Assembly (NCBI RefSeq): GCF_018991925.1
Contig: NW_024722158.1
Span: 8,994,420-9,058,419 of the forward strand
Direction of reading: 5' to 3'
Source: Homarus americanus
Lineage: Eukaryota; Arthropoda; Malacostraca; Decapoda; Nephropidae
Length of the DNA stretch: 64,000 nucleotides
Shown in pieces: positions 26,801-36,842 of the stretch. How positions within the stretch are numbered: position 1 is the stretch's first letter; each line of letters opens with the position of its first letter. The position numbers were made by a program, and so were the translations under genes. Under the pieces are notes generated by a model, which saw only the letters and a program-made list of their open reading frames with translations, made no database searches and was not told the DNA's origin.

Positions 26801-28760
26801 TTCTGGAACGGAGGTCCTGTGTGAGTGGAATCCGACCGTTTTCTTGGGCAAGAATCTTTCCCTCTTTGGGATAAATCACCACACAAATCTCTGGTGCAGA
26901 ATCCTACGCTTTCTGGGGCAGAATTCTGTCGTATTCTGGGCAGAAATTCTGCCTTCTGGAGCGGAATCCTAAGTGTATTGTGGGTGGAATCCGGCCGTTT
27001 TCTGAGGGGCCGGATCTTTTTAATCTTTGGGGCAGAATCTGCAAATCTGCTGACGCAGAATCCTCCCGTTTGTGGACCGATGTCTACCGTGATACGCGGG
27101 CAGAATCCTTTGCGTATTCTGAGGCGTAATCTATCCACTATTGTGGGGTGGAATGCACCCTATTTCTGAGGCGGAATCCTTCCGGAAATCTCCTGGGACA
27201 GGAATCGCTTCGTATTTGGGTCAGTTTACTACTGTTCTGGATCAGAATCCTACCCTAGTCTTGGGCGGAATCCTGCCTATTCTGGGGCAGAACCCTGCAC
27301 CATGTTCTGGAGCAGTATCTCTGTATTCTGGGGCAGGGAATCCTGCAATATTCTATGGCCAGTTCCTTCCATCTCCTAGGGAGAATCACCACCGTGATGG
27401 GGCAGAATTCTAATGTATTCTGGGGCAGGGAATTCTGCCGTAATTCTGAAGCGAAATCCTACTGTATTGGGTTCGGAATCAGACCGTTTTCGAGTCCAGA
27501 AATCTTGCGTCTTTGGGGATGGAAATCCTACCGTCTGCACAACAAAATCCCTAACGTTTTCTGGAGCGTTATCATGCCATGCCGGGCAGAATCTGCGCAT
27601 TCCGGGACAGAATCCTACCTTATTGTCGGGCGGAATGTTGCCTTATTCACTTGCGGAATCCTACCCTATTCTGGGGTAGAACCCTACCGTACTGGGGGCG
27701 GGATCCTGCCGTATTCCTGGAGCTAAAATCCTGCAGTCTTCGGGCTTAGTTTCCTACCATTTTCTGAGGCCAGATCTCGCTATTCTAACCCAGTAGAATC
27801 TACCATATTCTTATGCGAAATTCTACCGTAATCAGGAGCGTAATCTCTGTATTCTGGTGCAAATCTTACGTCTTTGGGATTTGAGAATCCCTTCAGTCTC
27901 TTTGCTAGAATCCTACCGCTTTCTGGGCGATATCCTGCAAATGTCCTTGGGCTGAATCCTAACGCATTCTGGGACGGAATCGCTTCCTATTCTGGTGCGG
28001 AACCCTACCTCTTCTTGGGCAGAACCCTGCCACACTCTTCTGGGGTAGGGATCCCTTCTCGTATTTTGGAGCAGAATTTTGCAAATGTTCTGGGGAATTT
28101 GGATTCCTTCCCCCATCTTCTAAGGCGGAATCATATCGTATTCTGGCAGAAAAAATCCTACCGTATGTTTGGCAGAATTCTACCGGCTCCACCCAGTATT
28201 CTTGAGCGGAATCTACTGCATGTGGGCGGAATCCTACCTTTTCTGGGGCCGATTCCTGCTACGTTTTTCTGGAGCGATATTCTACCCGTCTCATGAACAG
28301 AATCCTAGCGTATTACCGGGTGGGATGCTTACTATTCTGGGATGAGGAATCCTATCGTCTCCTGAGAATGAGAATACACCCGTATGATGAGGGCGGAATC
28401 TATCCTATTCTGGGTCGGAATCCTACCCTATTCTGGGGCAGAATCTTACCGTCTTAGGGGACAGAAATGCTGCAGTCTGCTTGGCAGAATCCTATCGTTT
28501 TTCTGGAGCGATATCCTACCGTTTCCTTGGGCAGAATCTAGCGTATTCTGAGGTGGAATCTTACCCTATTCTGGGACGGGAATCCTACCGTCTCATGGGG
28601 TAGGAATCTACCGTATTTTAGGCGGAATCGTATCTTATTCTCGGTCGCAATCCTACCCTATTCTGGGGAGAATGCTACTCTATTCTGGGGAATAATCCTA
28701 CCCTATTTGAGAGGAATCCTACTAATGGGATGAATCCTACCATATTCTGAGGGGAATCCT
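23870..28760. repeat. Direct duplication of about 1.65 kb within the noisy satellite, offset about 3.2 kb
   Basis: Bases about 23,870-25,540 are matched in order by about 27,110-28,760. Shared odd words include CCTAGTCTTGGGCGG (24,001; 27,252), ACGCATTCTGGGACGG (24,750; 27,961), CCCATCTTCT with a following CATATCGTATTCTGG (24,892; 28,112) and TTATTCTC(G)GTCGCAATCC (25,413; 28,634). The two copies have different small indels, so they are not the same reads placed twice. Confidence 0.6.
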
Positions 28761-31239
28761 ATCTGTTTCCTGGAGCGGAATCTACCTATTCTGGGCGGAA
28801 TCCTACCGTATTCTGGGTCAGAACCCTACCATCTTCTGGTTGGATTCTACCGTATTTACACGGGGCGAAATCCTACCGTCTTCTAGGGCGGATTCCTTCC
28901 ATCTTCTAGGGCAGAATCCCTACTATTCTGGGTCAGGAATCATCCCTCCTATTCAGGAGAGAATACTACCTGCCTATTCTGGGGAATGTTCCTACCTGTC
29001 TGGGAGTAATCCTATATTCTGAGGAGGAATCCTATCTATTCTGGAGCGGAATCCTACCTATTCTGAGGACAGAGAGAACCCTACCATATTCTGGGGCGAG
29101 ATCCTACCGTATTCTGGGGCAAGATCCTGCACCCCAAATCCTCTAGGGCGGGATCGACCATGATGGGGGATTCTGCCGTATTCTGGGGCCAGAATACAAC
29201 CGTATTCTGGGCAGGAATCTCTGTATTGTTTGCGGAATCAAACTGTTTTTCTGGGGCAGGAATATTTACCGTCTTTGAGGACCAGGCGTCTACCATGCTG
29301 GTGCAGAATCCTACAAACTTTTCTGGGGTAATATCCTACCGTCTCTTTGGACAGAATCTTGGCATATTCTGGAATGAGAATCTTCTTTATTCTGGGACGG
29401 AACCCTACGCTTATTCTGAGGAGCTGAATCCTACCGCCTCCTGGGGCAGGAAATCACCACAGTATTTGGGCGGGAATTCTATTCTATTCTGGAATGGAAT
29501 CGCATATCCTATTTTTGGCGGGTTCCTACTGTATTCTGGGGCAGAATCCTACCGCCTTCTGGGACAGATTCCTACCATCGTTGGTGGAATCCCTACTGTA
29601 TTCCTGCGCGAATCTATATTTCTCTGGCAGTTCCTTCATCTTCTAGAGGCGGGTCCTGCCATATTCTTGCACAGAATCCTGCAAGCTGTTCGGGGCAGGG
29701 GAATTCTACTATATTCTGCAACGGAATCCACTGTGTAGGCGGAATTCAGGCCGTTTTCGGGGGACAATAATACGATCTTTGAGGACAGATTCTACCGTTT
29801 TTCTGGAGCGAAATCCACACTACAATCTCCTTACGCAGAATCTAGCGTATTCTGAGATTTAATCATACCTATTCTGAGGGCGGAATCCTACCATGATGCC
29901 TTGGCAGAATCACCACCGTTTCTCCGGGCGGATTCCAACCATCTTCTAGGGCGAAATACTGTATTCTCGCTGGGAATCTACATTTTTCTGGTGCAAAATC
30001 CTACCGTATTCTGGGGCGAGATACCACATGCTACAGGGGTTACGAAAATGCCTGTTCTGGGGCGGAATCCTGCCTATTTGTGGTGGAATCCTACCGCCAT
30101 TCTGGGGCAGAAATGCTACGTCTTCTGCGGAATCCTGTTCTGGGGCAGAATCCTGCAAGCCATTCTGGGGGCAAGAAACCCTGCACCATATTCTCAGGCA
30201 GAGGTCTACCATATTCTGGAGCAGAATCTATACCGTATTCTGCGCAGAATCCGTTTCCGATTTCTGGGGCAGAATCTTGCAAATGTTTTGGGATGAATCT
30301 ACCGTCTGCTGACGCCAGGAATTCTACCGTTTTCTGGAGCGATATCCTACCGTGTCGTTGGGCAGAATCTAGCGTATTCTGGGGCGGATTCTACCTATTC
30401 TGGGACGGAATTCTACCTTATTCACCGAGGCAGGAATCCTCCCGGCTCCTGGGAAAACTCTACCGTATTTGGGGGCGGAATCCTTCCCTATTCCTGAAGG
30501 AATCGTACCCTATTCAGGGCAGAACCCTACCATCTGCTAGGGCAGGATCCAGCCATTTGAGGCAGGAATCCTACTGTCTTGCAGGGCGGATTCCTATATC
30601 TTCTAGGGCGGAATCCTGCCGTGTTCTGGCACAGAATCACCACCTTATTCTGGCGCAAAAAAATCACCACCGTATTCAGAGCAGAGATTCTACCGTATTC
30701 TGCAGCGGTATCTGACATGATATGGTGCACAATCTTACATAATATTTGGGGACAGAATCCTGCCGTCGCTGGCGCAGAATACTAACGTTTTCTTGGTAAT
30801 ATCGTACCCTCACTCATGACGAATCTGGTATGTTAGGGGCGGAATCCTACCGTATTCTGGGACGAATTCCTGCCTTATTCTGGGGCGGTTCCTGCCGTTT
30901 CCTGGAGTCAGGGAATCCTGCCGTATTTTTGGGCGGATTCTTGCCCTATTTTCGAGCGAAAATCCTACCCTATTCTCGAGGCAGATCACCACCCTGTTAG
31001 GGTGGAATCTACCTATTCTGGGGCAGGGATCCTATACTATTCTGGGACGGAATCCTACCTTATTCTGAGGCGAAATCCTCTCGATTCCTGGGTGGAATTC
31101 TACCCCTATTCTGGGCAGAATCTACCTATTCTGGGGCAGGCCTACCATCTTCTGGGGCGGGGATCCTACCGTATTCTGGGGCAGAAGCCTACCGTCTTCT
31201 GGGGAGTGGGATCTACCGTATTCTGGAGCAATACGTAAC

Positions 31240-31338
31240 NNNNNNNNNNNNNNNNNNNNNNNNNNNNNNNNNNNNNNNNNNNNNNNNNNNNNNNNNNNNN
31301 NNNNNNNNNNNNNNNNNNNNNNNNNNNNNNNNNNNNNN
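31240..31338. other. Assembly gap (run of N)
   Basis: Ninety-nine undetermined bases separate the satellite from unrelated sequence. The real distance is unknown. The last bases before the gap (ATACGTAAC) already depart from the satellite. Confidence 0.99.
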
Positions 31339-32070
31339 ATGGAGGTCTGGGACTGAGAGGAGCGCATGGGGGGTGGGCTTAGTAGCTCTGGGTGCCTTAA
31401 GTTGCATCTCTGATTATTCCGGAATTGGAAATAATTATTGTCAAGTAAGTGATTGATGGATTTGTAAGCAAAGAGGGCACAGCAGTAGGTGTTAATATCT
31501 TCGAATTTTAACATTTTCAATTTCGCAAATTTTTCGTTTGTGTGATATGTTTTTTTCAAGTAGGTCATTGTCCGTACAACTCTCTTTTGTGCTGTAACCA
31601 GGGATTGCTCTTTTGAAGAGCCAGAAGCCCCGTATTGTGCGATAGTGTGTCAGGTGTTGGTAAACAAGATCATGATAGATTTCTTTCATTGTTGTGAGAC
31701 TGAGTGACTGTCGAGTGTGATACATGATACCTCACTGTTTATTGACTTTACTGTGAATGGCTTGTATGTGGTTTCTCCAGTTAAGGTTCTCGTTAACAAT
31801 AACTCCGAGGAATTTAGTATTTTGTTCGCGTTTGAGGTCCAGGTCTGGGGGTAAATTTTTCCTTCTGTGAAAGATCGTGCAGTGGGTTTTCTCAAGGTTT
31901 AAGGTCAATTTATTAAGTATTACCCAGGTCCTGACTTTAGTCAATTCAGTGTTCATAGTTCTCATCAAGGAATGGAGGTCTCAGTTGCTGGCATAGAGAT
32001 TACTATCGTCTGCAAATAAGCTGGCGTGGACTATGTCGTTTATGTACAACAAAAACAGTTGTGGGTGGTG
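31339..32070 (-). mobile_element. Non-LTR retrotransposon (jockey/CR1 group) fragment: RT palm end, thumb and C-terminal domain
   Basis: Read on the minus strand from about 32,070 leftward, the translation gives LFLLYINDIVHASLFADDSN, which holds the FADD catalytic box of reverse transcriptase (about 32,010-32,020). It is followed by a helix-and-thumb region with the family motif KFLGVIVNENLNWRNHI (about 31,780-31,830) and then by QKRVVRTMTY and RSSQSQTS near the C-terminus. The fragment would come from the 3' part of a LINE ORF2. It is dead: there is a stop just after the FADD segment (about 31,987), another after KVNKQ (31,732), and a frameshift between about 31,620 and 31,568. The 5' side ends abruptly in the GT-rich array at about 32,070 and the 3' side is cut by the assembly gap. 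The FADD residues themselves are intact. The clade is judged from motifs only; a CR1, L2 or jockey relative is possible. Confidence 0.85.
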
Positions 32071-33015
32071 GTAGTGTGGGTAGTGGTGGTGTGGGTGGTG
32101 GTAGTGTGGGTGGTGTAGTGTGGGTGGTGGTAATGTGGTGGTGGTAGTGTGGATGGTAGTGTGGATGGTGGTAGTGGATGGTGATGGTGGTAGTGGGTGT
32201 TGGTGGTGGTGTGGGGTGGTGGTGGTGTGGGTGGTGGTGGTGGTGGGTGGTGGTGGTGACGTGGGTGGTGGTGGTGGTGGGTGGTGGTGGTGGGGATGGT
32301 GGTGGTGGTGGGGATGGTGGTGGTGGTGTGGATGGTGGTGGTGTGGATGGTGGTGGTGGATGGTGGTGGGTGGTGATAGTGTGGGTGGTGATGGTGGGTG
32401 GCGGTGGTGGTGGTGGGTGGGTGGTGGGTGGTGGTAGTGGGTGGTGGTGAGGGTGGTGGGTGGTGGTGGGTGGGTGGTGGTGGTGGTAGTGTGGATGGTG
32501 GTGGTGGTAGTGGTTGGTGTTGGTGGTAGTGTGGTTGGTGTGGTGGTAGTGTGGTTGGTGGTGGTAGTGGTTGGTGGTGGTGGTGGTAGTGTGGGTGGCG
32601 GTAGTGTGGTGGTGGTAGTGTGGATGGTGGTGGCGTGGATGGTGGTGGTGTGGTGGTGGTGTTGGTAAGTGAGTAGTGGTGGTTGCGGTGTGAGGTGGTG
32701 GGGAGTGGTGGTTGTAGTGTGGGTAGTGATGGTAGTAGTTGTAGTGTGGGTATTGATGGTAGTAGTTGTAGTGTGGGTAGTGATGGTAGTAGTTGTAGTG
32801 TGGGAGTGGTGGTGTTGGTAGTAGTGGTGGTGGTCGGAGTGGTGGTGGTGGTCGGGGTGGTAGTGGTGGTCGGGGTGGTAGTGGTGGTAGTGATGGTAGT
32901 AGTATTGGTGGTAGTTGTGGTAGTAGTGGTGATGGTGATAGTGTTGGTAGTGGTGGTAGCGGTGTTATATGTAATTTGGGTACTGATAATTGTAGGTGTG
33001 GTTGTAGTGGTAGTA
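32055..33015. repeat. GT-rich trinucleotide/hexanucleotide array (GGTGGT, GTAGTG, GTGTGG)
   Basis: For about 950 bp the plus strand consists almost only of G and T with scattered A; C is nearly absent until about 32,690. Unit words are GGTGGTGGTAGTGTGG and GGTGGTGGATGGT, shifting after about 32,700 to GTAGTGATGGTAGTAGTTGTA. The composition gives long open frames in both strands (Val/Trp/Gly-rich forward, Pro/Thr/His-rich reverse) that are artefacts. It directly abuts the LINE fragment, whose 5' part may have been lost in its expansion. Confidence 0.9.
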
Positions 33016-33077
33016 ATAGTAGATGTAGTGCGAGAGATAATAGCGGTAATAGAAGATTAACGATCGTCACGGTAATG

Positions 33078-33306
33078 CAACCAAACCTACCCAAAACCAA
33101 ACCAAACCAAACCAAACCAAACCTAACCAAACCTAACCAAACCAAACCTAACCAAAACCTAACCAAAACCAAATCAAACCTAACCAAACCTAACCAAACC
33201 AAACCTAACCTAACCAAACCAAACCTAACCTAACCAAACCAAACCTAACCAAACATAACCAAAACCTAACCTAACCTAACCAAAACCTAACCTAACCTAA
33301 CCCACC
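33078..33306. repeat. Degenerate telomere-like pentamer block (CCAAA/CCTAA)
   Basis: About 230 bp of CCAAACCAAACCTAACC-type pentamers end in clean CCTAACCTAACC. The arthropod telomere repeat is TTAGG, whose complement is CCTAA. Here one T-to-A variant (CCAAA) has spread through the block. It is interstitial. Confidence 0.9.
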
Positions 33307-33446
33307 CAGGTAGTTACAATAATGTTAAGGTGATGCAAAAAGACCATTTTTTTTTATTGGTTCTACAATGAGAAAACATCTTAGTCCCCTTGCACACCTT
33401 TACATTAGTTTCACGCCAAGTAAGTACAGTAACTTTCACAACATTG

Positions 33447-33662
33447 ACATACAGGTAGAACATACAGGTGGAACATACAGGTGGAACATACAGGTGAAAC
33501 ATACAGGTGGAACATACAGGTGGAACATACAGGTAGAACATACAGGTGGAACATACAGGTGGAACATACAGGTGGAACATACAGGTGGAACATACAGGTG
33601 GAACATACAGGTAGAACATACAGGTGGAACATACAGGTGGAACATACAGGTGGAGCATACAA
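33447..33662. repeat. 13-bp minisatellite (about 16 copies)
   Basis: The unit is ACAGGTGGAACAT, with variants GTAGAAC and GTGAAAC. Because 13 is not a multiple of 3 and the unit has no stop on either strand, all frames on both strands are open (reading WNIQVEHTGGTYR or its equivalents). There is no spacer sequence between units, so it is not a CRISPR array. Confidence 0.95.
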
Positions 33663-33740
33663 AGACGTAACATATAGTACTTACATTGTTCTTATTAGCG
33701 AGATCCTTCCTCGATCATTTCATATTTCGGTCACCTGAAA

Positions 33741-33802
33741 GTAGATTAGATTAGATTAGATGACAGACAGACAGACAGACAGATAGACAGATAGATAGAT
33801 AG

Positions 33803-33838
<36 letters not shown>

Positions 33839-33893
33839 CGATAGATAGATACAGACAGGCAGACAGACAGATAGATAGACAGACAGACAGTTC
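33741..33893. repeat. Compound GATTA/GACA/GATA microsatellite
   Basis: AGATTAGATTAGATTAGA leads into (GACA)n, then (GATA)n, then mixed GACA/GATA ending near 33,893. Confidence 0.95.
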
Positions 33894-33917
33894 ATTGTAG
33901 TGGCTCTCTTTTTACTG

Positions 33918-34072
33918 TTGGTTGTGGTAGTAGTGGTGGTGATAGTAATAGTGTGGGTGGTAGAAGTGGTGGTAATAATAGTGTGGGCGGTGGTAGTGAT
34001 GGTAGTAACAGTGTGGGTGGTGGTAGTAATAGTAACTGTGGTGGTGGAAGTAGTAAGTAGTATTAGTAAAAG
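33918..34072. repeat. Imperfect GTG/GTA trinucleotide array
   Basis: The words GTGGTAGTAATAGTGTGGG repeat about five times. Composition is like the 32,055-33,015 array and may be a diverged outlier of it. Confidence 0.8.
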
Positions 34073-34288
34073 GGTCGATGATGGTAATCGTGTTAAATAG
34101 CACTATTTGAAAGTGGCTATTTACAGGAAATCATATTTGTAACACTTAATGCAACATATAAACAACAAGAGTTAATATCAACAAATATTTTATTAAACCT
34201 TGAATAATAAATAAACTACCAATAAACCATTTGCTCTCAGTTCCGTAAAAATAAAACAAAATTCCTAGTATTATTAATATGAACAAAA

Positions 34289-34344
34289 TCACGCACACGC
34301 ACACGCACACGCACACGCACACGCACACACACACACACACACTC
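34289..34344. repeat. (CACACG)n followed by (CA)n microsatellite
   Basis: About six CGCACA units pass into a pure CA run at 34,325-34,342. Confidence 0.95.
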
Positions 34345-34480
34345 TTTTTTCGCTTCAAACACAATATTGTCTATTAAAAATGGTGAACATAATTTGATGT
34401 GTTTAAACGAGTAAATAAAGCAGCGATATAGTACTGTATGTATTTATCTGTATTTTTTTTCTCCTTTAATAATAAAAGAA

Positions 34481-34482
34481 CG

Positions 34483-34525
<43 letters not shown>

Positions 34526-34535
34526 GTCTGTCTGT
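34481..34535. repeat. (TGTC)n microsatellite and adjoining dispersed-repeat-like sequence
   Basis: About twelve TGTC tetramers are followed directly by CTAGCTATATCTCCAAAACGG and further non-repetitive sequence to about 34,680. A tetramer tail next to a fixed sequence is often the end of a dispersed element; I cannot name it. Confidence 0.85.
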
Positions 34536-35384
34536 TCTAGCTATATCTCCAAAACGGAAGCAGTTAGAGACCTGAAACATTACACTGAGATATCGCCACG
34601 GTGATCGCGGGAGGTGGTACCCGGTTCAGGGAGGGCAAAGTGTGGTAGTTAAGATATACAGTATATGCCTAAACCGGTCAATTTTGCGAGACAGCTTATA
34701 AGAACACCACTCCCAGAGAACTGACAGTTTTGGCTCCGTGTAAGAAAAAAAAATCACTTCCAAGGAGTATTTACTCTCTTACGTTATAGATACACATTTC
34801 TATCCCATCGACAAATCATCGAATATAATGAATTTAATTTAGTTTCATACATACCATGTGAACCGCCCATGGGGGGGGGGGGGGCATCCCAATGCTATGC
34901 CATCAACATAATGCGAGTAATCTTGAGACAGTACCATTTTTGCCAAAGCACTTGGTAATATATTGTGTCAAAATTTCAACTTTCTGACATAAAATGAGTC
35001 TCGATAAATTGGTCGGACAAGCAACAAAAGAATAAGAAAAACGGAACAACCAATGAGTACCTCCTTTACTGAACTCACACCCTCGGGGCACAAGAATCAC
35101 GCCGGAGGTGAGCAGTGTATTAAGACGTTAGTTTAGTTTTATTCACAATATCTATCGCTCCCAGTAGGTCATCATCAGACAACTTTCGTAAACACAAATC
35201 ACCCCCACGGATTTAACTATCGGTTTTAGCTTAAATAATACATCATTGAGAAATATTTTGCCTTAAGCTTTCAAGCAGGGAGAAGAGATCCCAGGGAAGC
35301 CGAGCTGGGCATTAGTAGGTATCGGCTTATAGCGAGTATCGGCTTTAGAAATGACGGGTTTTAGACTAAAGACGAAGGAGTGGG
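34536..35384. other. Unassigned intergenic DNA
   Basis: No coding pattern or element is recognised. A G homopolymer of about 15 bases lies at 34,869-34,883. Short open frames on either strand have no family features. Confidence 0.6.
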
Positions 35385-35462
35385 TGGGAAGGTGCGGTTG
35401 GGGAGGTGTGGGTGGGAGAGGTGCGGGTGGGAGAGGTGCGGGTGGGAGAGGTGCTGGTGGGG
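35385..35462. repeat. 15-bp minisatellite (about 4-5 copies)
   Basis: GGTGGGAGAGGTGCG repeats in tandem, preceded by a degenerate copy (GGTTGGGGAGGTGTG). The G-rich strand is the plus strand. Confidence 0.9.
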
Positions 35463-36540
35463 ATGTATGGCCGAGTTTTTCGCGTAAAATCAATGCCAAA
35501 CAAACACCACAGTCCCATGTTACAGCTCGTATGACGACAACTCTGGCGTGGAGGTGTGATATGAGCGAGATCTTCCTTATCTCCCAACTGAATACATTAT
35601 ATAACAAAAATATACTTTATATGAAAGCTAATTATGTCTAATCTCTATATCAGTCCGAACCTTTTCCTGACGTCCTTCCCCTTGGTCTGCATTCGACCAA
35701 AATACCATTGGCTCTAGATATGTATCTCATGTTCCCTCTGGGGTTTTATGGACGCCAGGTCAGAACCCTTGCTTTAGGTCAGCATAGTTACTAATATAAA
35801 GTGGTAAATATTTTCATCATTCAGGGACAGTACGGATACAATAAAGTGAGCAATAAAGGAGGCAATGCGGCCGGTTCTGCACTCAACTGCCTTCATATAT
35901 TCAAATGTAAAATTAGGTACCCATTGACAACCGAGTCAACTGGAGGAGCTCCAGGAACGAACCAACGACCCTTAGGAGAGGAAGCGAGCGCTGTGTCTGC
36001 TCGGCCTCCGCTCCCCATTCATCTTAGTATGGAGCTTTTTATCCCCCATTCTGTCCTCACAAAGACCTACGTCCTCGCCCTGCCTCAACCTTCCCTTCCA
36101 CCAGGCCGCCAACCCTCCCTCACAGGTACACGTAAAAATTAAATATTCCAGCTTCTCCAGAATGTGTAATTTTTTTTTATACGATATAACGCAAAAAAAT
36201 ATGTGTTCAGTAGCTATTACCACTATTTTCATTATATATTATATAACTAACTTTACAATATTTATTATAACTGGCGTTATATATAAAAACAAGGAACAGA
36301 CACCATTCCACACACCACTCAGCTGGGTCCGACACTTCATAAAAGACTAGACAATCACCGGACAGACCAAGAATATCCTCCACTGCATCCACCCTCACCC
36401 CGACACCCTCCCTCCAGTGCAAGCCATGGATCAAGAACTGTGGTTAATCAGGAGGTTAAACGCTGCTCTTCTCTAGTCCGAGGGACACTTCGCTAGGCTG
36501 GGTTGCTACAATACACCAGCTCAATGTACTGTATATGCTG
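35463..36540. other. Unassigned intergenic DNA
   Basis: AT-rich with no recognised gene. The open frames at 35,801-36,142 (plus) and 35,972-36,232 (minus) overlap each other and show no motif, signal peptide or splice context that would favour either one. Confidence 0.55.
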
Positions 36541-36842
36541 ACAAATAAGAACATAAGAAAATAAGGAGTCTGCAATAGGCCGGTTGGCCTGTGCATGGCA
36601 GCTCCTGTCGAGAGTTACTACCACTCTCTATCATCCATGAATCTATCTAGCCTCCTTTTGAAACTTTCCAGAGCTCCCGCACTTACTACAAAGTTGCTAA
36701 GCTTGTTCCACTCGTCCACCACCCTATTTGTGAACCAGTTTCTTCCTATCTCCCTCCTAAGCCTAAACTTATCCAACTTAAATCCGTTGCTCCGAGTCCT
36801 ATCCTGTATTGATTCCTTTCACCCACATAAATACTTCACCTC
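36541..36842 (-). mobile_element. CR1-like LINE 3' end (C-terminal codons, 3' UTR and TTCTTATG-type tail)
   Basis: On the minus strand the sequence reads out a typical CR1-like ORF2 terminus: KFRLRREIGRNWFTNRVVDE, then WNKL and FKRRLDRFMDDREW, and a stop (about 36,614). A short 3' UTR with GGCCAACCGGCCTATTGCAG follows, and then TTCTTATGTTCTTATT at 36,546-36,561. Tandem octamers of this kind are the hallmark 3' terminus of CR1 elements. The segment begins abruptly at about 36,842, where a plus-strand LINE segment starts. ACAAATA at 36,541-36,547 overlaps the tail and recurs at 38,421-38,427. The second CR1 in this window (44,040-46,105) ends with the same protein motif, so the family assignment is well supported internally. 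Confidence 0.85.

Larger units (their letters stand above)
1..31239. repeat. 23-bp satellite DNA array (about 31 kb, truncated by window start and gap)
   Basis: The whole stretch is a head-to-tail array of a 23-bp monomer. The commonest form reads GAATCCTACCG followed by TATTCTGGGGCG. The period is visible directly: for example GGAATCC begins at 281 and again at 304. Monomers vary mainly in the middle (CCGT, CCCT, CCTT, CCAT, AGCG) and at the 3' end (GGGGCA, GGGACG, GAGGCG, GGCGCA). The orientation is constant across the array, with one small inverted exception near 18,340. Because 23 is not a multiple of 3 and the usual monomer has no stop in any plus-strand phase, every forward frame cycles through the same 23-residue peptide (SGAESYRILGQNPTVFW is part of it). 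This yields spurious open frames of up to about 280 codons. Stops appear only in monomer variants with TGAGG, CTAGCG or CTAACG. I see no gene signals inside. The array starts before position 1 and stops at an assembly gap, so its true length is unknown. Confidence 0.98.
15391..31239. repeat. Degenerate half of the satellite, rich in indels
   Basis: The same monomers and the same higher-order order continue, but from about 15,390 nearly every monomer carries 1-4 base deletions or insertions. Examples are ACCGTTCGCCGGGCAGG at 15,393 and CGAACTACCG at 15,513. Recurrent substitutions also appear: TCCTACC becomes TCACCACC (16,109; 19,858; 21,745; 22,111; 23,790; 27,386; 29,910; 30,660), and after about 25,800 TACCGTC-type words become TGCAAATC or TGCAAGC (27,050; 28,080; 30,150; 30,272). 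Stray GAATGAG or AATGG insertions also occur. The onset is sharp and lies inside a segment whose other copy (near 1,770) is clean. The section ends at a run of N. This pattern fits poorly corrected long-read consensus better than ancient decay, but that is inference. Confidence 0.8.

Noticed and set aside
1..31239. Dozens of plus-strand open frames of 60-282 codons with ILPYSGAESYRILGQNPTVFW-like products
   Set aside because: All are readings of the same stop-free 23-bp satellite in shifting phases. They overlap one another in different frames and carry no independent gene signals.
32003..33217. Minus-strand open frame of about 404 codons rich in Pro, Thr and His
   Set aside because: It spans the end of a LINE fragment, a GT-rich simple repeat and a telomere-like block. 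Its composition is explained entirely by CCACCA-type repeats.
33447..33662. Possible CRISPR-like array because of regular short repeats
   Set aside because: Units are contiguous 13-bp copies with no spacers; this is a minisatellite in a eukaryote.
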